The notes: generated from the sequence alone by a model not told the origin. Positions 1-6,358 are shown, counted from the first letter of the stretch. The stretch is 7,180 nt of DNA from an uncultured Clostridia bacterium (GCA_937891215.1 CALAEU010000277.1:1-7180), one strand, 5' to 3'. Made by a program: numbers and translations.

Positions 1-1
1 A

Positions 2-487
2 AAAGACTTGAAAATACTCGCTTTTAGGCAGGTTCGGATAACTCATTTCACCCTAAACGAAATCGGTACTCCAATTGATATTGATTATTATAATGTCTTT
101 ATTCAATATTTTGTATATTTCACACCAGAAACTGATTATTTGGTTTGCGAATACACCCCCGAAGAATATACAAACCAGAAAAATGCACTTTCAAAAAAAT
201 ATATTTTTCAAGAAAAAGAACTCTCAAATTTTGATGCAAGTTGCGAATCTGTAACTGACATTGATGGTTTTACTTTTAAAACGCTATCTATAAATGAAGA
301 AAGTTATGAATTAAGTATCGACTACCCTAAAAAAATGGTGCTTATTGGTTTTTCAGATAAAACAAACGAAATAATCTATATTTCATTTTACGATGATGAC
401 ATTGATTACATTACATCTTTATCCGATTTTATCCATGATGATTGTGGATGGAAGTATATTCGTAAAGATGTTTTGAATAGCAAATAA
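2..487 (+). CDS. Hypothetical protein, 5' end cut by window edge
   Basis: I do not recognise this gene. The frame is open to the left edge (codons from base 2), and the first possible start, a TTG at base 8, has no ribosome binding site in the 7 bases before it. The true start is therefore probably outside the window. The visible part, about 161 residues, is acidic and rich in Tyr, Asp, Phe and Ile, with alternating hydrophobic and polar stretches that suggest a beta-rich soluble domain. There is no signal peptide, membrane segment, cysteine pair or repeat. It ends in a Trp-containing segment (CGWKYIRKDVL) before the TAA stop. The hairpin terminator 6 bases after the stop closes this transcript. 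The next gene is convergent, so the context gives no clue to function. I am fairly sure it is coding, because of its length and the well-placed terminator, but its role is unknown. Confidence 0.7.
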   Translation, partial: KDLKILAFRQVRITHFTLNEIGTPIDIDYYNVFIQYFVYFTPETDYLVCEYTPEEYTNQKNALSKKYIFQEKELSNFDASCESVTDIDGFTFKTLSINEESYELSIDYPKKMVLIGFSDKTNEIIYISFYDDDIDYITSLSDFIHDDCGWKYIRKDVLNSK

Positions 488-492
488 TAAAA

Positions 493-542
493 AAACACCT
501 TGATAATTCATACGCTGTTCACTGTGAACTATCAAGGTGTTT
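493..542. terminator. Bidirectional rho-independent terminator
   Basis: The arms 493-510 and 525-542 form an 18-position stem with a single mismatch (506/529) around a 14-base loop. The outer 13 pairs (AAACACCTTGATA with its complement) are perfect. On the plus strand the hairpin is followed by TTTGTTTTT. On the minus strand it is followed by a run of seven T (complement of 489-495). It lies between the stop of the plus-strand gene ending at 487 and the stop of the minus-strand transporter gene at 547-549, so it serves both convergent transcripts. Confidence 0.9.
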
Positions 543-546
543 GTTT

Positions 547-2055
547 TTATTCTTCAACCTTCGCCTTTGCAGCAGTTGCGGCGCGTGTACGCTCCAAATC
601 AAGGTACATTCTGTCTCTTGTTTTCTGGTCAATATTATAGAAGAACATTGGTATCATACCAAGGAAATCAAAAATAAGTCTTGGTCCGAATGCAGCAATA
701 AACATCCTCCACATTGTTTCCTCAGATTGAACTGCTGTAATACCAGATTCAAACCCAGCCCATCTTGCAAGTAAGAGTGAGTTGATTTTTGTGAGGGCAA
801 TTCCCCTCACCTTGTTTAAATAACCTGTAAGAAGATTAACTGTTGCTTCAACTCTATAGCCATTTTGCCATTCACAGTAATCTAAAACTTCATAGTTAAT
901 TTCAGCATCAACAATTTTCTTAGTTGCATAGAAAACCATTTCTACACAGTTACCAACGCACATAGCAAGTGTCATCGGTAGCTTCTTTTTATAAAATCCG
1001 TTCTTTTTACCACCAATCAAACCAACAAGGAAAAAGAAACCCTCCGAGAAAAATATAGATCCACTTTGTGCAATCCATAAGAATTTCGTTGAAAACCTTC
1101 TTCTGAATTTGGCAGCCCACGGGTAACTCGCGTAAGAAATCGGCATACCAGGAATACCAGCGATGGTTGAAATCAAATTGAATTTAAGCACACTATCATA
1201 ATATAGAGACTCTGATGTTGCAATATCAATTCCACCAACAAATCCCGTAAGTGTGTAAATCAAAAGTGGTTTATTCCTGAATACAGAGAACATACCTTTC
1301 ATTACTTTCGGTGGTTTTTCAGATTGCGGAACACGTTCTTTACTTACAAAAATCCACATAACTGCCGGTATGGTAGCGATTACCCACCACCAGATTTTCA
1401 TACCTGAAAAGACTTTTGCCAGATTTATTTTAATTTTACCATTTGCAACAAGGTCAAAAATAACACCTGCAATCTGCTCAGGTAAACGCTTGAACAAGTC
1501 GCCCACAAAGCGTGATGAAACTAAAAGTGATGTTCTTTCATTCGGGTTAGGTGTAAAGACATTATCAATATAACCACCGCCACCGAAAAATGCACCGACA
1601 GTTTCACCGATATATGAAAGAATCATATAAAGAATGAGGCGTTGTGCGGCATCTAAAGCATAACTGTCACAGATAATTGGTAAAATACATGTAATAAAAC
1701 CAACAATTAAATTTGGGATAAGAGATAAGAATTGAAAAGGTTTGAATTTACCCCAACGAGTTCGCATTTTATCAATGATAATGGCAGAAAGTGGGTCGTT
1801 AAATAAATCATATATACCCAAACCAACCGCAGCATTACCGTGTGCTTCAGGGTTAAGACCCAAAATCTTATACATAAAAAGTTCGGAGTTTGTGTCATAT
1901 TTACCCATTGATAACTCTGCTGCAGCACATTTTAATATGTAAGCAACGCGCTCTTTTGTTGAACAGAACATTCTGTTCATATATGCAGGGGTTTCACCAA
2001 GTTCAAAAACATATTCTCGTTCGTAAACTTCAGTAGTTTTGTTTTCTTCACTCAT
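547..2055 (-). CDS. GPH/MFS-type sugar:cation symporter homologue
   Basis: This 502-residue integral membrane protein matches the glycoside-pentoside-hexuronide:cation symporter group of the major facilitator superfamily (MelB-like, MFS_2). The signature is seen at residues 83-107: DLFNDP, then DKMRTRWGKFKPF, the conserved Asp-Pro and charged loop between helices 2 and 3. A second family hallmark, DYCEWQNGYR (392-401), matches the DY-E-x-x-x-G-x-R motif of the C-terminal half. Hydrophobic helices run through both halves, and the length is at the upper end of the usual 450-500. The N-terminus has an unusually long polar lead of about 35 residues, and the C-terminus is an Ala/Lys-rich tail. The ATG start overlaps the TGA stop of the zinc-ribbon gene upstream (ATGA) and has a G-rich SD (GAGGGGG) 7 bases before it, so the two are translationally coupled. 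The substrate cannot be read from the sequence; a sugar or glycoside carried with Na+ or H+ is the family norm. Confidence 0.82.
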   Translation of the reverse strand: MSEENKTTEVYEREYVFELGETPAYMNRMFCSTKERVAYILKCAAAELSMGKYDTNSELFMYKILGLNPEAHGNAAVGLGIYDLFNDPLSAIIIDKMRTRWGKFKPFQFLSLIPNLIVGFITCILPIICDSYALDAAQRLILYMILSYIGETVGAFFGGGGYIDNVFTPNPNERTSLLVSSRFVGDLFKRLPEQIAGVIFDLVANGKIKINLAKVFSGMKIWWWVIATIPAVMWIFVSKERVPQSEKPPKVMKGMFSVFRNKPLLIYTLTGFVGGIDIATSESLYYDSVLKFNLISTIAGIPGMPISYASYPWAAKFRRRFSTKFLWIAQSGSIFFSEGFFFLVGLIGGKKNGFYKKKLPMTLAMCVGNCVEMVFYATKKIVDAEINYEVLDYCEWQNGYRVEATVNLLTGYLNKVRGIALTKINSLLLARWAGFESGITAVQSEETMWRMFIAAFGPRLIFDFLGMIPMFFYNIDQKTRDRMYLDLERTRAATAAKAKVEE

Positions 2056-2897
2056 GTTTTAACCCCCTCTTTCTCATTTAATTTTGCCTCTTTTTCTTCT
2101 TGGAGTTTTGCAAGCCTTTTGTACATTTCAGCGCGAATTTCTTCGTGAGGTATGTTATCTTCAACCATCTTGAAGTATTCTTCAATCGGAATACCACCAA
2201 CAAAGCAAGGTGCGTGTTTTACATCAATTCCCTGTTTGAAAATAGCAATATCTACACCAAAATTAATACCTAATAAAATAAGATAAACAAAAGGTGCTAA
2301 TATAAATTCTATGTTAAAGTAAGGATTTTCAGGAATCACAAAAAACATAACTAATGAAATCAATGTAATAACAATAAATGTTATATCAAAACCATAGCAA
2401 ATAGCTTTTCCTTTTTTTGAGCAAGCCATAGTAAGACACCCAAATCTTACTAAAAGTAAAACTATTGTTAATAAAAGAAAAACTGCAGGAATTAATAATA
2501 AAATCAACGGAAGTTTACCATCGGTTGTACTTAAAAGTCCAAAAACATTATCAGTATTTAAATTTTCAATAATATCTAAAAGTGAAAACAAACTTAAATA
2601 TCCATTAAATTCAACAAACGGTACTTTAAACTCGCACTTAAAAAAAGGTACAAGAATTGCTAAAATTGGTATAAGACTTGTAAAAATTCTAACTACAGCA
2701 AGTCTTGAACCAACAAATGAAGCCTTTAATCTATCGATTTTTTTCTGAAAATGATAGTACTGCACTTCGGCAACATCAGCATCCTTCATTAAGCGCTCCT
2801 GAATATCATAAATAACAATATTACCGCCACAATGAGGACAGTGTTGCTTCCAGTCAGTCACCTTTAAATGTTCACCACATTTTGGACAATCTGCCAA
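2052..2897 (-). CDS. Zinc-ribbon membrane protein of unknown function
   Basis: This 281-residue protein starts with a zinc-ribbon: CPKC at residues 4-7 and CPHC at 20-23, a CxxC-x12-CxxC arrangement. A charged linker follows, then about four membrane helices (near 66-86, 128-150, 170-188, 199-220). It ends in a highly charged, probably coiled C-terminal helix (243-281). I chose the TTG start at 2897 because a near-ideal Shine-Dalgarno sequence (AAGGGGTGAT, 2911-2902) sits 8 bases before it. A GTG at 2906 lies inside that SD and would add only three residues (MII). It is the first gene of a two-gene transcript, and its stop overlaps the start of the GPH-type transporter. Membrane proteins with an N-terminal zinc-ribbon are common and mostly uncharacterised in Clostridia. 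The tight coupling suggests a partner or regulator of the transporter, but that is inference. Confidence 0.72.
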   Translation of the reverse strand: MADCPKCGEHLKVTDWKQHCPHCGGNIVIYDIQERLMKDADVAEVQYYHFQKKIDRLKASFVGSRLAVVRIFTSLIPILAILVPFFKCEFKVPFVEFNGYLSLFSLLDIIENLNTDNVFGLLSTTDGKLPLILLLIPAVFLLLTIVLLLVRFGCLTMACSKKGKAICYGFDITFIVITLISLVMFFVIPENPYFNIEFILAPFVYLILLGINFGVDIAIFKQGIDVKHAPCFVGGIPIEEYFKMVEDNIPHEEIRAEMYKRLAKLQEEKEAKLNEKEGVKT

Positions 2898-2920
2898 TAT
2901 AATCACCCCTTAACACATTA

Positions 2921-2938
2921 TATAGATATGTATCTATA
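2921..2938. promoter_or_regulatory. 18-bp dyad at the operon transcription start, possible operator
   Basis: TATAGATA and TATCTATA are perfect 8-base inverted arms around a central TG. The element lies immediately downstream of the candidate -10 box and about 10 bases upstream of the Shine-Dalgarno sequence of the zinc-ribbon gene. That is a typical place for a repressor operator. With a 2-base centre it is unlikely to fold as an RNA hairpin of the full arm length. The repressor is unknown. Its all-AT character apart from three G/C positions makes chance occurrence in this AT-rich spacer possible. Confidence 0.4.
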
Positions 2939-2944
2939 AATTAT

Positions 2945-2973
2945 ATGTTATTATCTTTTTTATAATTAGTCAA
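2945..2973 (-). promoter_or_regulatory. Candidate promoter of the zinc-ribbon/transporter operon
   Basis: Reading the minus strand, a -35 box TTGACT (2973-2968, 5 of 6 to consensus) is followed by a 17-base spacer and a -10 box TAACAT (2950-2945, 4 of 6). A perfect TATAAT lies at 2945-2940, but with a 22-base spacer, so it is less likely to be used with this -35. Transcription would begin near 2937, giving a leader of about 40 bases before the TTG start. Confidence 0.5.
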
Positions 2974-3082
2974 TATTTTTTACAATAATGTAACCAGTTT
3001 TTTTCGCTCAAATTAATTATTTTGGTGCAAAACTAACAAAATTAATTGGAGATTAAATTATTTAATAATTGTTAAAATTTAT

Positions 3083-3115
3083 CAATTCGCTTTAAATTTG
3101 CGAAAATTGTAGAAT
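3083..3115 (+). promoter_or_regulatory. Weak candidate promoter with hairpin-like dyad before the DUF2019-like gene
   Basis: A -10-like TAGAAT (3110-3115) lies about 37 bases upstream of the ribosome binding site of the gene at 3166. No good -35 box is found; TTCGCT at 3086-3091 matches only 3 of 6 with an 18-base spacer. An inverted repeat occupies the same spot: TTCGC (3086-3090) with GCGAA (3100-3104), extendable to CAATT/AATTG if two A are bulged. The position fits a regulated promoter, but each element is weak. I see nothing else definable in the AT-rich spacer 2974-3082. Confidence 0.25.
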
Positions 3116-3165
3116 AATTAATAATAAGAGAGTTTCCTATTTTATTTACGCAGGAGAATTTTGTT

Positions 3166-3549
3166 ATGAAGTTAATTCGTGAATATCTTGAAACGGTTAA
3201 TATTTTAGCACAAATGGAAGAAGAAGACTTTGAAAATGAAGATCTAGTTCTTGTTTTTAATCAGGCGGCTGCGAGAATTCGTTTTATTGCACAGGAAATT
3301 GAATATGAACAACCTGAACTAAAAGAAAAATTTAAAGAACTTCTGTTTATTGACAGTATCACAATAAGAATATGGGTCGCACATCATATACTTGAAGTTA
3401 TGACTTATGATGACAATATAAGAGCGTTAGCTTTAAAAGAATTAGCCGCTTCAAAAAGAAACAGCGAACCATCTTACGCTTTAGGTAATAAAATCTGGCT
3501 TGAAAACTGGTTAAAAAAATACCCTGATGACGCAATGTTATTGATGTAA
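3166..3549 (+). CDS. Small helical protein resembling DUF2019 family
   Basis: This 127-residue soluble, mostly alpha-helical protein has no signal peptide or membrane segment. The pattern resembles DUF2019-type, HEAT-like small proteins: an N-terminal helix with FNQAAARI (31-38), a central IRIWVAHHILE (67-77) in the place of the family's VR-x-AA-x-x-L motif, then a helix with ALALKELAASKR and a closing segment with IWLENWLKKYP (110-120). Members of that family are often annotated beside toxin genes or as possible immunity proteins; that is family lore, and no toxin is visible here. The start is clear: AGGAG at 3152-3156, 9 bases before the ATG. It is a single-gene transcript, bounded by the divergent spacer on the left and the terminator at 3560 on the right. 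The family assignment is from pattern memory only; coding status is much surer than function. Confidence 0.62.
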   Translation: MKLIREYLETVNILAQMEEEDFENEDLVLVFNQAAARIRFIAQEIEYEQPELKEKFKELLFIDSITIRIWVAHHILEVMTYDDNIRALALKELAASKRNSEPSYALGNKIWLENWLKKYPDDAMLLM

Positions 3550-3559
3550 TAATAAAATC

Positions 3560-3595
3560 GTGGTTATGAATGTTCTTTTTTACATTCATAACCAC
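3560..3595. terminator. Bidirectional rho-independent terminator
   Basis: A perfect 14-base-pair stem (3560-3573 with 3582-3595, arm GTGGTTATGAATGT) encloses an 8-base T-rich loop. The plus strand continues into AATTTTT and the minus strand into GATTTTATT. It sits between the stop of the plus-strand gene ending at 3549 and the stop of the minus-strand glycosidase gene at 3601, so it ends both converging transcripts. Confidence 0.9.
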
Positions 3596-3600
3596 AATTT

Positions 3601-5328
3601 TTATTTGTTTAGATAAATTACACCTGCTCTTGAAACACTGACTTCTTCAAGAGTATTTTTAATTATAAACTCAGAAACAGGTTCACCAAGACAGTTAAGA
3701 ATTTTTGCTTTATAACCTTCTGCACCTTTTAAAACTAAATTTTCTTTTGTTGTTGCATTTATAACTATTGCATTACTTTTTATTATTTTTACAAGTGAAT
3801 TAGTGTATGGTGTAATTATTTCATTATCTTCCAGTGTTGTTCTTGCAATTGAATATTCACTTTCAGGATTTTCAGCGGTTAATTTCCCATCAAGTAAAAC
3901 TTTTCTGTTTTCATTCCAGAAATCAATATAGAACCCGAGCATTTTTTTATGGTCTTGTGGTAATTCATTTATAAGCATAGAAATCTGCGGAACTGAATAA
4001 ATGACATTTACAAATTGTTCAGCAGCATTTTCTACAGTGTCATTTTTATTCCACATAATCATATCTGAATGAACTGCGGTTTTTCCCGAAGTGTAACGAA
4101 GATTTATAACCTGACTACGGTTTGTAATAACATCACCAGGGCAATCACCAACACGGAGCATATTACCATATTTTCTTATAGAAGGACCAACATAAGATTG
4201 ACGGAATTCAATAAGTACATCACTTTTTAGTTTTGTCAATTTTTCTTTTGTTTCAACAAGAAGTGCGTGAATTGCGTCTTCAAGTGATTCATAATCACGA
4301 TTAATGTCACTTTCAAGAGATTTACCTTTCAAAACAAAACTATCAATAAAATCAAGTTTTAATCCGTCTAAATCCCATTCTTTAACTGCGTTTTCATAAA
4401 GATTGGAGAGGTATTCCCTCACCTTTTTATATCTTGGGTCAAGTGAGAAAAATGTTTCTTTGTCTCCTGTTTCATCTAAAAGCATTGTTTTAAATTCATT
4501 GAATTTATTAGAATGAATCCCCATAAAAGGCACAGAATACCAAAGAATTACTTTCATCCCGATATTATGTATCTCTTTTACAAGTTTTTTCATATCAACC
4601 ATTTTTCTTTTTGAAACTTCCCAATCACCACAATAAGCATAACCGCGGTTATTGTCATCAGTCTGCCATCCATCATCTATAATAACAGTTTTTAAACCGA
4701 GTTTTTTTGAGTTTCTACATTCTTCTAAAATCTTCTCGTAATCTAAATTCTGGTGAAAGCTGTACCATAACGAATCCATTGGTAATTTTGCACATTCGGG
4801 TACTGGCGCACTTTTATAGCCACACTCATTTTCCCACCAATCAACAGTATCATAAATACTGTCATAATATTTAATGTTTCTGAAATCAAATCTTACAGTA
4901 GCATTGTACTCATTCTTTTTGTTTGTCTGTAAAGCAAAGAATTCTACCTCACAAATAACCTCAGCATTTTCTTCATTATAGCCCATTCTTATTTTTATAG
5001 GCGTATCCACATCAGAAACAGAAACACACATTCTGTTGTTACCATCAAAACCTAAAAGTTGTTGAATTGGCATACCAGAGGCTAAACGCGAATTGATTTC
5101 GTTCATTCCCCAGTCTGGTCTTAATATATGAACTCTGTCAAAGCTACTCCATATTGCAAGTGCATTAGTAGCAGGAACAACACACTTTAAAATTGTTTTC
5201 TGTGGAATTTCATTATTTAATTTAAAATTTAAATCTAAATATATAAATTTTTCTGTGTCGCGTTTATTGACACTTACAACTGCGTCTTTATTGCCACAAA
5301 TAATCTCATACTTAAATTTTTTTTGCAT
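3601..5328 (-). CDS. GH36/melibiase-like glycoside hydrolase (probable alpha-galactosidase)
   Basis: This 575-residue enzyme of the GH-D clan is probably an intracellular alpha-galactosidase acting on short alpha-galactosides; there is no signal peptide. Reading from the ATG at 5328, a beta-rich N-terminal domain of about 160 residues precedes a TIM barrel. Barrel landmarks are LWYSF (187-191), VIIDDGWQ (215-222, the substrate-binding Asp pair), and DGLKLDF (321-327), whose Asp-326 is the expected nucleophile. RVGDCPGD (392-399) follows, with Asp-395 the likely acid/base in place of the family's SD-x-x-D. A beta-sandwich closes the C-terminus. It is shorter than typical 700-residue GH36 enzymes. 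A GTG at 5337 lies inside the Shine-Dalgarno sequence AGGTGAT, so the ATG 9 bases later is the real start. The stop of the lysR gene upstream is embedded in that same SD, indicating translational coupling. The exact substrate is uncertain, because divergent GH36 members also act on other alpha-linked sugars. Confidence 0.82.
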   Translation of the reverse strand: MQKKFKYEIICGNKDAVVSVNKRDTEKFIYLDLNFKLNNEIPQKTILKCVVPATNALAIWSSFDRVHILRPDWGMNEINSRLASGMPIQQLLGFDGNNRMCVSVSDVDTPIKIRMGYNEENAEVICEVEFFALQTNKKNEYNATVRFDFRNIKYYDSIYDTVDWWENECGYKSAPVPECAKLPMDSLWYSFHQNLDYEKILEECRNSKKLGLKTVIIDDGWQTDDNNRGYAYCGDWEVSKRKMVDMKKLVKEIHNIGMKVILWYSVPFMGIHSNKFNEFKTMLLDETGDKETFFSLDPRYKKVREYLSNLYENAVKEWDLDGLKLDFIDSFVLKGKSLESDINRDYESLEDAIHALLVETKEKLTKLKSDVLIEFRQSYVGPSIRKYGNMLRVGDCPGDVITNRSQVINLRYTSGKTAVHSDMIMWNKNDTVENAAEQFVNVIYSVPQISMLINELPQDHKKMLGFYIDFWNENRKVLLDGKLTAENPESEYSIARTTLEDNEIITPYTNSLVKIIKSNAIVINATTKENLVLKGAEGYKAKILNCLGEPVSEFIIKNTLEEVSVSRAGVIYLNK

Positions 5329-5333
5329 ATATA

Positions 5334-6227
5334 TCACCTGTTAAATTCCGCTTTTTTAATATACTCAATTAAAGCATTAAGACTGTTTGAAACCCATTTA
5401 TTTTTATGGTAAATGAGTTGTTTCCATATATCTGTTTCAACATCTGTAACATCAAGAAAAATGAGTTCGCCACTTTTAATTTTTTCTTTTGTTACAAAGT
5501 CAGGTAAATACGATATTTTATCGTTATTGTAACAGAGTAATTCTGTAATTATATCTGTACGACCAACTTCTAAAACCGGTTGTATTTCAATTGACATTTT
5601 AGCAAGTGTTTTGTCTAAAATTCGTCTGTAACCCATTTCTTTTTCAGTTAAAATAAATTGGTATTCCAACAAGTCATTAATAGATAATTTCTTTTTCTTT
5701 GCTAATGGTGAACTTTTATTTGTAACAAAGTGCATTGGAATATGTTCCTCTTTTGCAATTATGTAATCGCTTTTATAAACATGGTTATCCAATGTAACCA
5801 TTAAATCTGCTTCGTTTCTATCAAGCATATTGAACATATCGCCCGTATCTGCCGCAGTAAATTTAATTGAAATATCAGGGTATTTACTATGAAAATCGTT
5901 ATAATTCGTCATAAGCATATCTTCACACACAGAGTCAGGTGCAACAATATGAATAATACCTTTTAACTTTTTATCTTCTTCAAAATTCTGTTTAAATTCA
6001 TCTGTCAACTTACAAACATTATGGGCGTAAGAAAGCAACTCTTTTCCTCGTTCTGTAAGCGTAATTGTATGATTAATACGCTCAAAAAGCAGACAATCAA
6101 GTTCTGTTTCAAGTTGTTTTATCTGAAATGAAACAGTTGATTGAGAATAGCCCAGAACTTCAGCCGCCTTTGTAAAATTATTTAATTCTGCAACCTGTAC
6201 AAATGACATTAAATTACGAATTTCCAA
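5334..6227 (-). CDS. LysR-family transcriptional regulator
   Basis: This 297-residue DNA-binding regulator has the standard family length. The N-terminal winged helix-turn-helix is textbook: MEIRNL, FTKAAEVLGYSQSTVSFQIK (18-37), then QLETELDCLLFERINHTITLTERG. A linker helix and a periplasmic-binding-protein-like effector domain (about 88-297) follow. I chose the TTG at 6227, because it gives the canonical MEIRNL start with a GGGTG ribosome binding site just upstream. A GTG at 6239 would add four residues and overlaps that site. It heads a two-gene transcript with the glycosidase, separated by 5 bases. It is divergent from the tryptophanase-like frame at 6359, the usual arrangement for a LysR regulator and its target. 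The effector cannot be read from the sequence; tryptophan, another amino acid or a sugar are all possible. Confidence 0.92.
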   Translation of the reverse strand: MEIRNLMSFVQVAELNNFTKAAEVLGYSQSTVSFQIKQLETELDCLLFERINHTITLTERGKELLSYAHNVCKLTDEFKQNFEEDKKLKGIIHIVAPDSVCEDMLMTNYNDFHSKYPDISIKFTAADTGDMFNMLDRNEADLMVTLDNHVYKSDYIIAKEEHIPMHFVTNKSSPLAKKKKLSINDLLEYQFILTEKEMGYRRILDKTLAKMSIEIQPVLEVGRTDIITELLCYNNDKISYLPDFVTKEKIKSGELIFLDVTDVETDIWKQLIYHKNKWVSNSLNALIEYIKKAEFNR

Positions 6228-6248
6228 TAAAACACCCACTTTTTTCTT

Positions 6249-6265
6249 AATCGAAATTTTCGATT
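6249..6265. promoter_or_regulatory. 17-bp palindrome with LysR-box T-N11-A core
   Basis: AATCGAAA and TTTCGATT are perfect 8-base arms around a single T. The core (T at 6251, 11 bases, A at 6263) is the T-N11-A pattern typical of LysR-type regulator sites. It lies in the untranslated leader of lysR, 22 bases before its TTG start, where binding would block or pause lysR transcription. Autoregulation by the adjacent LysR is the simplest reading. The dyad could also form a small RNA hairpin only if the loop tolerates loss of the inner A-T pairs. Confidence 0.6.
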
Positions 6266-6286
6266 GTGATTATTAAAACTATTTGT

Positions 6287-6315
6287 TTTACTTATCGTGA
6301 TTTGTATTATATACT
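6287..6315 (+). promoter_or_regulatory. Promoter of the tryptophanase-like gene
   Basis: TTTACT (6287-6292, 4 of 6 to the -35 consensus), a 17-base spacer and TATACT (6310-6315, 5 of 6 to the -10 consensus). Transcription would start near 6322, giving a leader of about 37 bases that has no room for a TnaC-type leader peptide. The ribosome binding site AAAGGA (6344-6349) precedes the ATG at 6359 by 9 bases. Confidence 0.6.
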
Positions 6316-6334
6316 ATGTGACATAGAAAATCAA
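6306..6334 (-). promoter_or_regulatory. Promoter of the lysR-glycosidase operon
   Basis: Reading the minus strand, TTGATT (6334-6329, 4 of 6) is followed by a 17-base spacer and a perfect TATAAT (6311-6306). Transcription would start near 6299 and give a leader of about 70 bases that contains the 17-bp T-N11-A palindrome. It overlaps the opposing promoter of the tryptophanase-like gene, the two -10 boxes sharing bases 6310-6311. Confidence 0.6.
6314..6326. promoter_or_regulatory. 13-bp dyad across both divergent promoters, probable operator
   Basis: CTATGT and ACATAG are perfect 6-base arms around a single G. The element overlaps the end of the plus-strand -10 box and the start site of the tryptophanase-like gene, and it fills much of the spacer of the opposing lysR promoter. 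A protein bound here would affect both promoters at once. It does not have the T-N11-A form, so either a second regulator or a different half-site of LysR would be needed. Confidence 0.45.
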
Positions 6335-6358
6335 TAGTGGATGAAAGGATTTTTCATT

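Noticed and set aside
541..774. Plus-strand open frame of 77 codons with several Cys
   Set aside because: It lies wholly antisense to the 3' end of the transporter gene, begins inside the terminator tail, has no ribosome binding site and no family resemblance.
1370..1942. Open frames of 66-73 codons on both strands (1370-1573, 1707-1928, 1742-1942)
   Set aside because: All lie within the transporter gene in other frames. The long frame there has clear GPH motifs, so these are chance shadows.
2940..2945. Perfect minus-strand TATAAT as the -10 box of the zinc-ribbon operon
   Set aside because: Its spacer to the only good -35 (TTGACT) would be 22 bases, so the less perfect TAACAT with a 17-base spacer was preferred.
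2974..3082. A small RNA or riboswitch in the AT-rich spacer
   Set aside because: There is no stable multi-stem fold, GC-rich paired region or recognisable riboswitch core; only short AATTAATT-type palindromes expected in AT-rich DNA.
3398..3595. Minus-strand open frame of 65 codons
   Set aside because: It overlaps the DUF2019-like gene antisense and its proposed start lies in the terminator hairpin, with no ribosome binding site.
6322..6358. TnaC-type leader peptide or attenuator before the tryptophanase-like frame
   Set aside because: The leader is only about 37 bases, with no start codon followed by a Trp-containing short frame and no terminator-like hairpin.
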